Source of the DNA: Streptosporangium canum
GTDB lineage: Bacteria; Actinomycetota; Actinomycetes; Streptosporangiales; Streptosporangiaceae
Assembly (NCBI RefSeq): GCF_900113865.1
Contig: NZ_FOQY01000034.1
Location: 1-64,000 of the forward strand
Direction of reading: 5' to 3'
Length of the DNA stretch: 64,000 nt
Shown: positions 51,894 through 61,363 of the stretch, piece by piece
How the letters are laid out: every line of letters begins with the position of its first letter
Position numbering within the stretch: position 1 is the first letter of the stretch
Position numbers and translations under genes: made by a program
The notes under the pieces: model-generated
The model's database searches: none
What the model was told of the DNA's origin: nothing
The model's input: the letters and a program-made list of their open reading frames with translations, nothing else

Positions 51894-52849
51894 TGGCCAC
51901 CACGACCCGCGACTTCTACGACAGTCTTGGAGTGTCGAGGGACGCCGGCCAGGATGAGATCCAGAGCGCCTACCGCAAGCTCGCGCGGACCTACCATCCC
52001 GATGTCAACAAGGACCCGGGCGCCGAGGACCGTTTCAAGGAGATCTCGGAGGCCTACAGCGTCCTGTCCGACCCCGCGACGCGCCGCCGCTACGACGCGT
52101 TCGGGCCCGACTTCCGGCAGGTGCCCGAAGACGTGGACCCGGACACCTGGGCCCGCGCCAGAGCCGGTCGAGGCGCGCGGGGCGGGCGGCCCGGGGCCGG
52201 AGCCGGGGCCGGGGCCGGTCCGGGCGGGCCGGCGGGTTTCGGGGAGGGCGTCGGCTTCGAGGATCTCCTGGAGGGCCTGTTCTCCGGCAGGGGCGGCGGC
52301 CGGGCGGGCCGGGGCTGGGGACCGATCCCCGGCGCCGACCAGGAGGCCGAGATCGAGCTCACCGTGGAGGACGCCTACCGGGGCGGCCGCCGCTCGATCA
52401 CCGTGGGCGGCCGCCGGATCGACGTCAACATCCCGGCGGGCGTGACCGACGGGCAGCGCATCCGGCTGGCGGGGCAGGGCGGCCGGGGCAGTGACGGAGC
52501 CGCCGCCGGAGATCTCTACCTGATCGTCAGGATCGCGCCGCACCCCCGCTACCGGGTCGAGGGGCGCGACATCCGCGTCCAGCTCCCGGTCACCCCGTGG
52601 GAGGCGGCGCTGGGCGCTTCCGTCGCCGTCGACACCCCGGCCGGCGAGGCCAAGGTCAAGGTGCCCGCCGGGAGCTCCAGCGGCCGGAGGCTGCGGCTGC
52701 GGGGCAGGGGGATGCCGAACCCGCGGGGCACGCCGGGAGACCTGTTCGCCGAGGTTCGGATCATGGTGCCGGCCACGCTGCCGGACGCGGAGCGGCAGCT
52801 GTTCGAGCAGCTCGCGGCGGTCTCGACGTTCGACCCGAGGAGGCGGTGA
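51890..52849 (+). CDS. cbpA: DnaJ C-terminal domain protein, CbpA type
   Basis: 319 residues; ATG 51890 overlaps the grpE stop (a second ATG is at 51893). J domain 7-70 with YHPDVN (HPD). A G/F-type Gly-rich linker (about 95-145) then C-terminal substrate domains without a zinc finger, so type II DnaJ/CbpA. The next-but-one gene encodes the CbpM inhibitor, which supports the call. Confidence 0.92.
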   Translation: MMATTTRDFYDSLGVSRDAGQDEIQSAYRKLARTYHPDVNKDPGAEDRFKEISEAYSVLSDPATRRRYDAFGPDFRQVPEDVDPDTWARARAGRGARGGRPGAGAGAGAGPGGPAGFGEGVGFEDLLEGLFSGRGGGRAGRGWGPIPGADQEAEIELTVEDAYRGGRRSITVGGRRIDVNIPAGVTDGQRIRLAGQGGRGSDGAAAGDLYLIVRIAPHPRYRVEGRDIRVQLPVTPWEAALGASVAVDTPAGEAKVKVPAGSSSGRRLRLRGRGMPNPRGTPGDLFAEVRIMVPATLPDAERQLFEQLAAVSTFDPRRR

Positions 52850-52950
52850 TGACCTGCCCGCACGCGAGGTCCCGGCGTTCCGCGAGGCGGCGATGACCTG
52901 CCGCCCGCCTGTGAGGTCCCTGCGACCCCTCCCGAGGAGGCGGCGATGAT
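52840..52950. repeat. Triplicated start-region repeat
   Basis: GAGGCGG-y-GATGA occurs at 52840, 52884 and 52937; after the first two copies GACCTGCC recurs, and GAGGTCCC recurs at 52866 and 52913. Each copy joins a ribosome site to an ATG; only the third starts a real gene (cbpM). Duplication of a translation-initiation segment. Confidence 0.7.
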
Positions 52951-53266
52951 CTACGCCCTCGTCCGACCCCCGCGGCTGGATCTGGAGGCGTTCGCCCGGG
53001 CCGCCGGGACGCATCCGGATCTGGTGCGCCGTCTCGTGGCTCTCGGCGTGCTCGACGCGCAGCGCGACGCGGCCGGGGCCCTGTGGTTCCCGCCGGCCCA
53101 GCTGTACGCCATGGCCCGGATCCAGCGCCTGCGTGCCGGGTTCGCCCTCAACTACGCCGCACTGGGCCTGGTGGTGGACCTGCTCGACCGCATCGCGGAG
53201 CTGGAGGCGGCCCAGCGCGACCGCTCCCGCACCACAGGCACCCCAGGAGGACCGCAGTGGACGTGA
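52946..53266 (+). CDS. cbpM: Chaperone modulator CbpM
   Basis: 106 residues. MerR-like helical fold without a DNA-binding wing: YALVRPPRLDLEAFARAAG, LVRRLVALGVLDA, ARIQRLRAGFALNYAALGLV. CbpM binds the J domain of CbpA and blocks it; some relatives are HspR-like. Its stop lies ten bases into clpB, so the chaperone genes are one transcript. Confidence 0.88.
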   Translation: MIYALVRPPRLDLEAFARAAGTHPDLVRRLVALGVLDAQRDAAGALWFPPAQLYAMARIQRLRAGFALNYAALGLVVDLLDRIAELEAAQRDRSRTTGTPGGPQWT

Positions 53267-55863
53267 ACCAGTTGACACAGAAGTCGCAGGAGGCGCTGCA
53301 CGACGCCCAGACCAAGGCGCTGCGCTTCGGGCACACCGAGATCGACGGGGAGCACCTGCTGCTGGCGCTGCTGGACCAGCCGGACGGCCTGATTCCCCGC
53401 CTGCTCGTCAAGACCGACGTCGACCTGGACCGGCTCGTCGCCGACCTGGAGGCCGAGCTGCGCCGCCGGCCCAAGGTCAGCGGCCCCGGGGTCGACCCCG
53501 GTCAGGTCAGGGTGACCCAGCGCCTGTCCCGCCTGCTGGAGACGGCCAAGAGGGAGGCCGACCGGCTCAGGGACGACTACGTCTCGGTCGAGCACCTGCT
53601 CGTCGCCCTGCTGGAGGAGGGCAGCGAGACCTCGGCCGGACGGCTGCTCCGCCGGCAGAACCTGACCAGGGACGCCTTCCTCCAGGCGCTCACCGAGATC
53701 CGCGGCAACCAGCGGGTCACCTCGGCGATGCCCGAGGTCGCCTACGAGGCGCTGGCGAAGTACGGCCGCGACCTGGTGGCCGACGCCGCCGCGGGCAAGC
53801 TCGACCCGGTCATCGGGCGCGACAGCGAGATCCGCCGCGTCATCCAGATCCTGTCCCGCAAGTCCAAGAACAACCCGGTCCTGGTCGGCGACCCCGGAGT
53901 CGGCAAGACCGCCATCGTGGAGGGCCTCGCCCAGCGCATCGACAACGGCGACGTGCCCGACGGCCTCAAGGACAAGACGGTCTTCAGCCTCGACATGGGC
54001 GCCCTGGTGGCCGGCGCGAAGTACCGGGGCGAGTTCGAGGAGCGCCTCAAGGCGGTGCTGACCGAGGTCGTGGCCGCCGAGGGGCGGATCCTGCTCTTCG
54101 TCGACGAGCTGCACACGGTCGTGGGCGCGGGCGCGGCCGAGGGCGCCATGGACGCGGGCAACATGCTCAAGCCCATGCTGGCCCGCGGCGAGCTGCACAT
54201 GATCGGGGCCACGACCCTGGACGAGTACCGCAGGCATATCGAGAAGGACGCCGCCCTGGAGCGCCGCTTCCAGCCCGTGATGGTCGACGAGCCCTCGGTC
54301 GAGGACGCCATCTCGATCCTGCGCGGTCTGCGTGAGCGGCTGGAGGTCTTCCACGGGGTGACGATCCAGGACGGCGCCCTGGTGGCCGCCGTCGTGCTGA
54401 GCCACCGCTACATCTCCGACCGCTTCCTGCCGGACAAGGCCATCGACCTGGTGGATGAGGCCTGCGCGATGCTCCGCACCGAGATCGACTCGATGCCCGC
54501 CGAGCTCGACGAGCTCACCCGCAGGGTGATGCGGCTGGAGATCGAGGAGGCCGCGCTGGCCAAGGAGGAGGACCAGGCGAGCAGGGCCCGCCTGGAGGAG
54601 CTGCGCAAGGAGCTCGCCGACCTGCGCGCCGAGGCCGACGCCATGCGGGCGCGGTGGGAGGCCGAGCGGCAGGTGCTGCGCAGCGTCCAGAGCCTGCGCG
54701 AGGAGATAGAGCACGTGCGCACCGAGGCCGAGCGCGCCGAGCGCGACTACGACCTCAACCGTGCCGCCGAGCTGCGGCACGGCAAGCTGCCCGAGCTCGA
54801 ACGGCGCCTGCAGTCCGAGGAGGAGCGCCTGCGCGACAAGCAGGGCGCCGGGCGGCTGCTGCGTGAGGTCGTGACCGATGACGAGATCGCGATGATCGTC
54901 TCCAGGTGGACGGGCATCCCGGTGAGCCGCCTGCAGGAGGGGGAGCGGGAGAAGCTCCTGCACCTGGACGAGATCCTGCACGAGCGGGTGATCGGCCAGG
55001 ACGAGGCGGTGCGGCTGGTGGCCGACGCCGTCATCAGGGCCCGCTCCGGCATCAAGGACCCGCGCCGTCCGATCGGGTCGTTCATCTTCCTGGGGCCGAC
55101 GGGTGTGGGAAAGACCGAGCTGGCCAAGGCGCTCGCGGCGGCGTTGTTCGACACCGAGGACAACATGATCCGCATCGACATGAGCGAGTACCAGGAGCGT
55201 CACACGGTCAGCCGTCTGGTCGGCGCCCCTCCCGGCTACGTCGGATACGACGAGGGCGGCCAGCTCACCGAGGCGGTACGGCGCAAGCCGTACTCCGTGG
55301 TGCTCTTCGACGAGGTGGAGAAGGCCCATCCCGACGTCTTCAACACGCTGCTGCAGGTCCTGGACGACGGGCGGCTCACCGACGCGCAGGGCAGGACCGT
55401 CGACTTCCGCAACACCGTGCTGATCATGACCTCCAACATCGGCTCGATCTACCTGCTCGAAGGCGTCACGCCGAGCGGGGAGATCAAGCACGACGTGCAG
55501 GAGCAGGTCATGGCGGAGCTGCGCTCGCACTTCCGCCCCGAGTTCCTCAACCGCGTCGACGACATCGTGATCTTCAAGCCGCTCACGCCGCAGGAGATCG
55601 AGCACATCGTCGAGCTGATGTTCGGTGAGCTGCGGGCGCGGCTCGACGAGCGGGGGATAGGGCTGGAGGTCTCCGAAGACGCGCGCAGGTACATCGCCGA
55701 GCGGGGATACGACCCGGTGTACGGCGCGCGCCCGCTGCGCCGGTTCATCGCCAGGGAGGTCGAGACCCGCATCGGCCGTGCGCTGCTCACCGGTGACGTG
55801 CACGACGGAGCCGTGGTCCGGGTCGGACTGGCCGAGGGCGAGCTCGTCGTCACCTACGAGTGA
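53257..55863 (+). CDS. clpB: ATP-dependent disaggregase ClpB
   Basis: 868 residues from GTG 53257 (CAGGAGG six nt upstream; GTG 53263 is the alternative). Clp-N repeats (1-150), AAA1 with GDPGVGKTAIVEG near 208, coiled-coil middle domain (about 400-530) and AAA2 with GPTGVGKTELAKALA near 610 and VLFDEVEKAHPDV near 680. A hexameric Hsp100 that works with DnaK. Completes a full disaggregation set in one operon. Confidence 0.97.
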   Translation: MDVNQLTQKSQEALHDAQTKALRFGHTEIDGEHLLLALLDQPDGLIPRLLVKTDVDLDRLVADLEAELRRRPKVSGPGVDPGQVRVTQRLSRLLETAKREADRLRDDYVSVEHLLVALLEEGSETSAGRLLRRQNLTRDAFLQALTEIRGNQRVTSAMPEVAYEALAKYGRDLVADAAAGKLDPVIGRDSEIRRVIQILSRKSKNNPVLVGDPGVGKTAIVEGLAQRIDNGDVPDGLKDKTVFSLDMGALVAGAKYRGEFEERLKAVLTEVVAAEGRILLFVDELHTVVGAGAAEGAMDAGNMLKPMLARGELHMIGATTLDEYRRHIEKDAALERRFQPVMVDEPSVEDAISILRGLRERLEVFHGVTIQDGALVAAVVLSHRYISDRFLPDKAIDLVDEACAMLRTEIDSMPAELDELTRRVMRLEIEEAALAKEEDQASRARLEELRKELADLRAEADAMRARWEAERQVLRSVQSLREEIEHVRTEAERAERDYDLNRAAELRHGKLPELERRLQSEEERLRDKQGAGRLLREVVTDDEIAMIVSRWTGIPVSRLQEGEREKLLHLDEILHERVIGQDEAVRLVADAVIRARSGIKDPRRPIGSFIFLGPTGVGKTELAKALAAALFDTEDNMIRIDMSEYQERHTVSRLVGAPPGYVGYDEGGQLTEAVRRKPYSVVLFDEVEKAHPDVFNTLLQVLDDGRLTDAQGRTVDFRNTVLIMTSNIGSIYLLEGVTPSGEIKHDVQEQVMAELRSHFRPEFLNRVDDIVIFKPLTPQEIEHIVELMFGELRARLDERGIGLEVSEDARRYIAERGYDPVYGARPLRRFIAREVETRIGRALLTGDVHDGAVVRVGLAEGELVVTYE

Positions 55864-55875
55864 GGAGAAGCCGGC

Positions 55876-56322
55876 ATGTCATCAAATATCGTGCAATGTA
55901 AGAACTGCGGGCAGAAGAACAGGGTCCCCGCGGCCGCGTCGAGCGCTCCGCGCTGCGGCAGGTGCCACCGGCCGCTGCCGTGGCTCGCCGAGGCCGGCGA
56001 CGACGACTTCGCCGAGGTGGCCGAGGGCTCGCCGGTCCCGGTGATCGTGGACTTCTGGGCGGCGTGGTGCGGGCCCTGCCGGATGGTCAGCCCGGCGCTC
56101 GACCGGGTCGCCGAGGACCTCGCGGGCACGGTGAAACTCGTCAAGGTCGACGTGGACCGCTCGCCCAAGCTCTCCGAGCGCTTCGCCGTCCGCAACATCC
56201 CCTACCTGATGGTGATGAGCGGCGGACGGGTCGTGGCCGAGCGGGCGGGCGCCGCTCCGGCCGCCGAGCTGCGCACCTGGGCGGACGGGGCGATCGCGAC
56301 GGCGGGGCGGGAGGGCGGCTGA
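55876..56322 (+). CDS. trx: Thioredoxin with N-terminal zinc ribbon (TrxC-like)
   Basis: 148 residues. Zinc ribbon with C8xxC11 and C27xxC30, then a thioredoxin domain with WAAWCGPCRM near 58. The design is that of thioredoxin 2, in which the zinc site senses oxidation. Placed between clpB and the TrxR-like gene. GAGG before the ATG. Confidence 0.92.
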   Translation: MSSNIVQCKNCGQKNRVPAAASSAPRCGRCHRPLPWLAEAGDDDFAEVAEGSPVPVIVDFWAAWCGPCRMVSPALDRVAEDLAGTVKLVKVDVDRSPKLSERFAVRNIPYLMVMSGGRVVAERAGAAPAAELRTWADGAIATAGREGG

Positions 56323-56323
56323 G

Positions 56324-57940
56324 ATGGACGCCTTCGCCGAGACGCCCGACCACCACGGCGCCTTCCCCCGGCTGAGCGACGAGCAGATCGCGAGGCTGGC
56401 GCCCCACGGGGTCCGCCGGCCCACCCGGCCGGGCGACGTCCTGTTCCGGGAGGGCGAGGACTGCCCCGACCTCTTCGTCGTCCTGGCGGGCAAGGCGGCC
56501 GTCATCCAGGACGAACGGGTGGTGCGGGTCCACGGGCCGGGCCGCTTCCTCGGCGAGCTCGGGCTGCTCATCGGCCAGAAGGCGTTCACGACGTCGGTCG
56601 TCTGCGAGGCGGGTGAGATCCTGGCGGTCCCCACCCGGTGGCTGCTCCAGATCATCGCCCACGATCCGGAGCTGGGGGACCTGATCCTGCGGGCCTTCCT
56701 GATCCGCCGCTCGCTGCTCATCGGCAGCGGGGCGGGCCTGAGGATCATCGGCTCCCGCTACTCGCCGGACACCCGGCGGCTGCGGGAGTTCGCCGCCCGC
56801 AACCGGCTGCCGCACCGGTGGATCGACCTGGAGGAGGACGAGGAGGCCGAGGCGCTGGTGCGCAACCTCGGCATGGCGCCGGACGAGACGCCCGTGGTGA
56901 TCCTGGGCGGGAAGCAGGTCCTGCGCAATCCCGGCAACGCCGAACTGGCCCGCGAGATCGGCCTGCCGGTGCCGTCGGTGCCGGAGGACGTCTTCGACCT
57001 CGTCGTCGTGGGAGCGGGTCCCGCGGGCCTGGCCGCCGCGGTGTACGGAGCGTCGGAGGGACTGCGCACGGTGGTGCTCGACGCGGTCGCCGCCGGCGGC
57101 CAGGCGGGTACCTCCTCGTGCATCGAGAACTATCTCGGCTTTCCCGCCGGGATCTCCGGCGGCGAACTCGCCGAACGGGCCGTCCTCCAGGCCAAGAAGT
57201 TCGGCGCGCACCTCGGCGTGCCCGCCGAGGCCACCTCGCTCGAGCGGCGGGACGGGCACTACACCGTGGGGCTGCGCGACGAGCCGCCGGTCGAGGGCCG
57301 CACGATCGTCATCGCCACCGGAGCGCGCTACCGCAAGCTCGGCGTGCCGCGGCTGGAGGACTTCGAGGGCAACGGCGTCCACTACGCCGCGACCCTGGCC
57401 GAGGTCGCGTTCTGCCGGGGGGAGCCGGTCGTGGTCGTGGGCGGAGGCAACTCGGCGGGGCAGGCGACGATCTTCCTGGCCGGACACGCCGGCTCGGTCC
57501 GCCTGCTCGTCCGCGCCGGCGACCTCGCCCAGGACATGTCGCGTTATCTCATCGACCGGATCGAGAACAATCCCAAGGTGGAGGTGATGCTCCGTACCGA
57601 GGTGCGCGAGCTGGCCGGTCCCCACACCCTGGAGGCCGTCGTCGCCGAGAACACCCGTACCGGGGAGCGGCTGCGCATCGACACCCGGGCCATGTTCGTG
57701 TTCATCGGGGCCGACCCCTGCACGACCTGGCTCGCCCCCGAGATCACCCTCGACGACAGGGGATTCGTCCTCACCGGCTTCGACGACGGCCTGCCCCTGG
57801 AGACCAGCATGCCGGGCGTCTTCGCGGTGGGCGACGTCAGAAGCCAGTCGGTCAAGCGGGTCGCCTCGGCGGTGGGCGAGGGCGCCATGGCGATCCGGCT
57901 GGTGCACGAGCACGTCACGCGGCGGCAGGCGTCTCAGTGA
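56324..57940 (+). CDS. cNMP-binding, thioredoxin-reductase-like FAD oxidoreductase
   Basis: 538 residues. Residues about 20-130 are a cNMP-binding domain (VLFREGEDCPDLFVVLAG, GRFLGELGLLIG). Residues 140-220 look like a Cys-less glutaredoxin fold (IIGSRYSPDTRRLREF). From 226 on lies a TrxR-type FAD/NADPH domain (VVVGAGPAGLAAA, GGQAGTSSCIENYLGFP, VVVGGGNSAGQA). The CATC-like redox pair of true TrxR is absent (AFCRGEP instead), so reduction of thioredoxin by the standard route is unlikely; a TrxR/ferredoxin-NADP-reductase-like function is more likely. It follows the thioredoxin gene by 1 nt and its stop overlaps the convergent LuxR gene. Confidence 0.88.
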   Translation: MDAFAETPDHHGAFPRLSDEQIARLAPHGVRRPTRPGDVLFREGEDCPDLFVVLAGKAAVIQDERVVRVHGPGRFLGELGLLIGQKAFTTSVVCEAGEILAVPTRWLLQIIAHDPELGDLILRAFLIRRSLLIGSGAGLRIIGSRYSPDTRRLREFAARNRLPHRWIDLEEDEEAEALVRNLGMAPDETPVVILGGKQVLRNPGNAELAREIGLPVPSVPEDVFDLVVVGAGPAGLAAAVYGASEGLRTVVLDAVAAGGQAGTSSCIENYLGFPAGISGGELAERAVLQAKKFGAHLGVPAEATSLERRDGHYTVGLRDEPPVEGRTIVIATGARYRKLGVPRLEDFEGNGVHYAATLAEVAFCRGEPVVVVGGGNSAGQATIFLAGHAGSVRLLVRAGDLAQDMSRYLIDRIENNPKVEVMLRTEVRELAGPHTLEAVVAENTRTGERLRIDTRAMFVFIGADPCTTWLAPEITLDDRGFVLTGFDDGLPLETSMPGVFAVGDVRSQSVKRVASAVGEGAMAIRLVHEHVTRRQASQ

Positions 57941-60213
57941 TCCGGCCGGACGCCCTGCTGCGCGGCGAGCCGGGCCAGCTCGACGCGCGAGTGGATGCCC
58001 AGCTTGCGGAAGACCTGGCGCAGGTGGAAGGCCACGGTGTGCTCGCTGATGAACATCTGCTCGGCCGCCTGCCGGTTGGTCAGCCCCTGGGCGACGAGAT
58101 CGCAGACGGCCCGCTCGGTACCGGTCAGGCTGGCCCACCCCGACACGGGATGATCGGTCCGGACCCAGTGGCGGCGGCGCTCGCCCAGCCCCCGCAGCCT
58201 GCCCCGGACCCGTGCCGCGTCGCGGATCGCCTCCACCGATCCGTAGCAGACCAGCGCGCTGTTGAGACTGTCGACGGCCAGGTCGCGGGCGTCGAAGTCC
58301 GCGCTGAGCAGCACGCCGAGATCCTCCGCCGCCGAGGCCCTGGCCCATGGATCGGTGTGCTCGGTCATGGCGCGGACCAGCGCCTCCGGGTCGCGGTCAC
58401 GCACGCCGCGCGCGTGGGCGGCGGCCACGGAGGGGTTGAGCAGGCAGGGATTGCGCCAGGCGATGCCCTCGGCCGCGTCCACCACGGCATCGGCCCGGCG
58501 CTCGTCCCGTACCGCCATCGCCACCCGCACCAGCCACGCGGCGGCGGTGGGCTCGCTGGTCAGCGCCCCGGTGTGCCGGGGCAGCGCGTCGTAGATCCGG
58601 CTGAGCGAGCTCATCCCGATCGCCGCCCCGCCGCGCGCCTCGTTGATCCGCCCGGCCGCCAGCTCCGAGCGCAGCCGCACGTACGGCGGCGCGCCCCGGG
58701 GCCCCCGGGCCAGGTCGTCCTTCAGGTACCTGATCGCCCGGGGAAGGTCGCCCGCCCGCAGTGACGCGGTGCCGAGCACCGACAGGGCCGAGGTGGCGAG
58801 GGCCGGGACGCCCAGGGTGTCGGCGGCGTTCAGTCCCGCCTCCGCGTGCTCGATCGCGCTGCCGAGCCGGCCGGCGGTGAGATCGAGGCGGGCGCGGAGA
58901 ACGGGGATCTCCGCGCTCCACTCCGGCTGCCCCACCGCCTCCTCGGCGGCGCCCGCCAGCGCCGTCTCCGCCTCGTCGAGCAGCCAGAGGTCGGTCAGCA
59001 TCGTCGTCAGGACGGCGCGCGGCTGCGGATGGCGCCCGCTGCAGGGCAGCTCCGCGGCCTCGCGGGCCAGGTCCAGCCCGCGCGAGAGCCGGCCCTCGTC
59101 CCAGGCGAGCAGCGACAGCAGCACGAGTGTCTCGGCGGACGAGCCGTCCGCGCGCTGGTGGCGGGGGGTCTGCCGGGCCGGCGGGTTGCGCTCGATCTGA
59201 TGATGCAGCGCCTGCCGTACCGGCGCGGGCACCGTCTCGACGATCGACCGCCACACCAGCTCGTGCCGGAACGTCAGCTCGTCGGAGGTCGCGGCGAGCA
59301 CGCCCGCCGCGATCGCCTCCTCCAGGGCGGGGAGCAGCGCGGCCGGCGTCTCGCCGAGCATCTCGGCCGCGTACGCGGGGGAGAAGGAGCGCCCGAGCAC
59401 CGCTGTCGCCTCCAGCAGGTGCCGGGTCTTGGTGCTCACCTCGCCGAGGCGCCGCCGGACGGCGCTGTGGACGCGCTGGGGCAGCGCCGTCCCGGTCAGC
59501 CGGGCGACGCCCGAGCTCACCCGGACGGCGTCCTCCTCGCGCAGTCCGGTGAGAAGCTCGAGGAGGAGGAACGGGTTGCCGCCCGCCTGGGCGGACAGCG
59601 CCGCCAGCTCCTCCCCGGGAGCCGCGTTCAGGGTGTCGGCGACCACCTCGGCCACGGCGCCGTCGTCGAGGGGGAGCATGCGGATCCGCGTGGCGCCCTC
59701 CTCCTCCAGGAGGTCGAACAGCCGGCCGGAGTCATCGTGCTCGGAGGTGGCACGCCGGGCCAGCAGCCATGCCAGCGGGCGGTCGGCCAGCCGCGAGGGC
59801 AGCGTCCGCAGGGCCATGAGCGTGGCGGGGTCGGCCCAGTGCAGATCGTCCAGGGTCACCAGCAGCGGCCCCGACTCCGTCCGCCTCTCCAGCGTGGTCC
59901 GCACCTGCTCGGCCAGCCACATCAGCAGCCCCGGCCCGTCGGGGGAGTCGCCCCTGCTGAGGGCCACGGGGGCTGGCCACTCCGCCAGGGCGGACAGCAA
60001 CGGCCCCAGCGGCGTCAGCCGTCCCAGCTCGTCCGCCCGGCCGGTCGCGACCGCCGTCCCGCGCGCGGCGGCCACGGTCGCCGCCTCCGCGAGCAGGAGG
60101 CTCTTGCCCATCCCCGGCTCGCCCTCCACGAGCACCACGTTCCCGGCCGCGTCCGCGGCGGTCCCCAGCAGTCTGAGGATCGCCGCCCACTCAGGCCCCC
60201 GGCCACGCATCAT
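57934..60213 (-). CDS. LuxR-family (LAL) transcriptional regulator
   Basis: 759 residues; two adjacent ATGs at 60213 and 60210 behind GGAAAAG. AAA-type P-loop EGEPGMGKSLLL near 30 and Walker B LLVTLDDLHWADP near 117, a helical middle with TPR-like units, and a C-terminal HTH_LuxR (LTGTERAVCDLVAQGLTNRQAAEQMF) at 695-745. Large ATP-binding regulator of the MalT/LAL class, often a pathway switch. Convergent with the chaperone-redox operon; target unknown. Confidence 0.92.
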   Translation of the reverse strand: MMRGRGPEWAAILRLLGTAADAAGNVVLVEGEPGMGKSLLLAEAATVAAARGTAVATGRADELGRLTPLGPLLSALAEWPAPVALSRGDSPDGPGLLMWLAEQVRTTLERRTESGPLLVTLDDLHWADPATLMALRTLPSRLADRPLAWLLARRATSEHDDSGRLFDLLEEEGATRIRMLPLDDGAVAEVVADTLNAAPGEELAALSAQAGGNPFLLLELLTGLREEDAVRVSSGVARLTGTALPQRVHSAVRRRLGEVSTKTRHLLEATAVLGRSFSPAYAAEMLGETPAALLPALEEAIAAGVLAATSDELTFRHELVWRSIVETVPAPVRQALHHQIERNPPARQTPRHQRADGSSAETLVLLSLLAWDEGRLSRGLDLAREAAELPCSGRHPQPRAVLTTMLTDLWLLDEAETALAGAAEEAVGQPEWSAEIPVLRARLDLTAGRLGSAIEHAEAGLNAADTLGVPALATSALSVLGTASLRAGDLPRAIRYLKDDLARGPRGAPPYVRLRSELAAGRINEARGGAAIGMSSLSRIYDALPRHTGALTSEPTAAAWLVRVAMAVRDERRADAVVDAAEGIAWRNPCLLNPSVAAAHARGVRDRDPEALVRAMTEHTDPWARASAAEDLGVLLSADFDARDLAVDSLNSALVCYGSVEAIRDAARVRGRLRGLGERRRHWVRTDHPVSGWASLTGTERAVCDLVAQGLTNRQAAEQMFISEHTVAFHLRQVFRKLGIHSRVELARLAAQQGVRPDH

Positions 60214-60393
60214 CTTTTCCTGGATCTGCGGTCATACGGCTAGCTTCCTCCCGGTTGTTCCCCTGTCGTGCTCCGGGGGGACAAAACCTCATTTGAAGAA
60301 GTACCCAGGTCATAACCCTTTTCATGGGGTCTGACCCAGAAGAGGCCGATCGACGTGATCGCAAGCCGGCGGGCGCGTGACCGAGGGAGGCGC

Positions 60394-61134
60394 TCAGCGC
60401 TCGATGAGCGTGACCTCCAGGGAGTAGTGCGAGGCCCGGTAGACGTGGGAGCCGTGCTCCACGGCCCGGCCCTGGTCGTCGTAGGTGGTGCGGAGCATGG
60501 TGAGCAGGGGCGCGCCGCGCCGCTCGCCGAGCAGCCTGGCCTCGGTGGCGGTGGCGGCCCGCGCCCCCATGCGCTGGTTGGCCACGCGCATCCGCACCCC
60601 GGCGGAGCGGAGCAGCTCATACAGCCCGCGCTCCTGGAGGCCCTCGGCGGTCAGCGGGGCCAGGCCGACGGGCAGCCAGTTGTGCAGCAGGGCCAGCGGC
60701 TCCCCGGCGGCGTAGCGGATCCGCTCCAGGCGCAGCACCTCGGCGCCGGCGGGGACGCCGAGGATGGCGGCGACCCTCTCGTCCGCGGGCCCGGTCTCCA
60801 GGACCAGCACCCGGGTGGCCGGTTCCTGGCCCGCCCTGCGCAGGTCGTCGTAGAGGCTGGTGAGCTCGACCGAGCGCTTGACCTGGCCGTGCACGACCTG
60901 GGTGCCGACGCCGCGCTTGCGGACCAGCAGGCCCTTGTCCACGAGGTACTGGATCGCCTGGCGGACGGTCGGTCTGGAGAGGCCGAGCCGGTCGGCGAGC
61001 AGGATCTCGTTGTCCAGCCGGGATCCGGGAGGCAGGTCGCCCCGCTGGATGGCCTCGGAGATCTGTTCGGCCACCTGGAAGTACAGTGGCACCGGACTGG
61101 ACCGGTCCAGATCTATGGAGAGTTTCGCCGTCAT
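60394..61134 (-). CDS. GntR-family regulator, HutC/FarR subfamily
   Basis: 246 residues. Winged helix 15-80 with LADRLGLSRPTVRQAIQYLVDKGLLVRKRGVGT (in part), then a UTRA ligand domain (about 90-235) with VLETGPADERVAAILGVPAG. Ligands of this subfamily are often sugars, histidine or fatty acids. It is divergent from the LanC-like gene, and a 10-bp palindrome lies in the gap, so it is a good candidate regulator of that unit. Confidence 0.9.
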   Translation of the reverse strand: MTAKLSIDLDRSSPVPLYFQVAEQISEAIQRGDLPPGSRLDNEILLADRLGLSRPTVRQAIQYLVDKGLLVRKRGVGTQVVHGQVKRSVELTSLYDDLRRAGQEPATRVLVLETGPADERVAAILGVPAGAEVLRLERIRYAAGEPLALLHNWLPVGLAPLTAEGLQERGLYELLRSAGVRMRVANQRMGARAATATEARLLGERRGAPLLTMLRTTYDDQGRAVEHGSHVYRASHYSLEVTLIER

Positions 61135-61182
61135 CTGCCCTCCCGTGGATACGCTCCGTGATCAGGCTAGCGGACATCAGAA

Positions 61183-61192
61183 TGTCATGACA
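61183..61192. promoter_or_regulatory. Candidate GntR operator
   Basis: Perfect palindrome TGTCATGACA, 48 nt before the gntR start and in an A/T-rich promoter segment shared with the divergent LanC-like gene. Confidence 0.45.
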
Positions 61193-61363
61193 AATATGGC
61201 CCAACGTTCCGGAGTCGCCGCTGTTCCAGCGGGCGGGTGGCGGGCGTAGTAACCTGCCCGTGTACCCGGGGAGCCGTCACCGGCGCCATGGACACCAATA
61301 TTACCTATTGATCCTGTAGGAAATGGGGGTAAAGTGGTGGTCTGGTCACATGAAGGAGCCGCC

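Noticed and set aside
52849..52896. Short frame MTCPHARSRRSARRR beginning at the dnaJ stop
   Set aside because: By-product of the duplicated start segment; not expected to be a functional protein.
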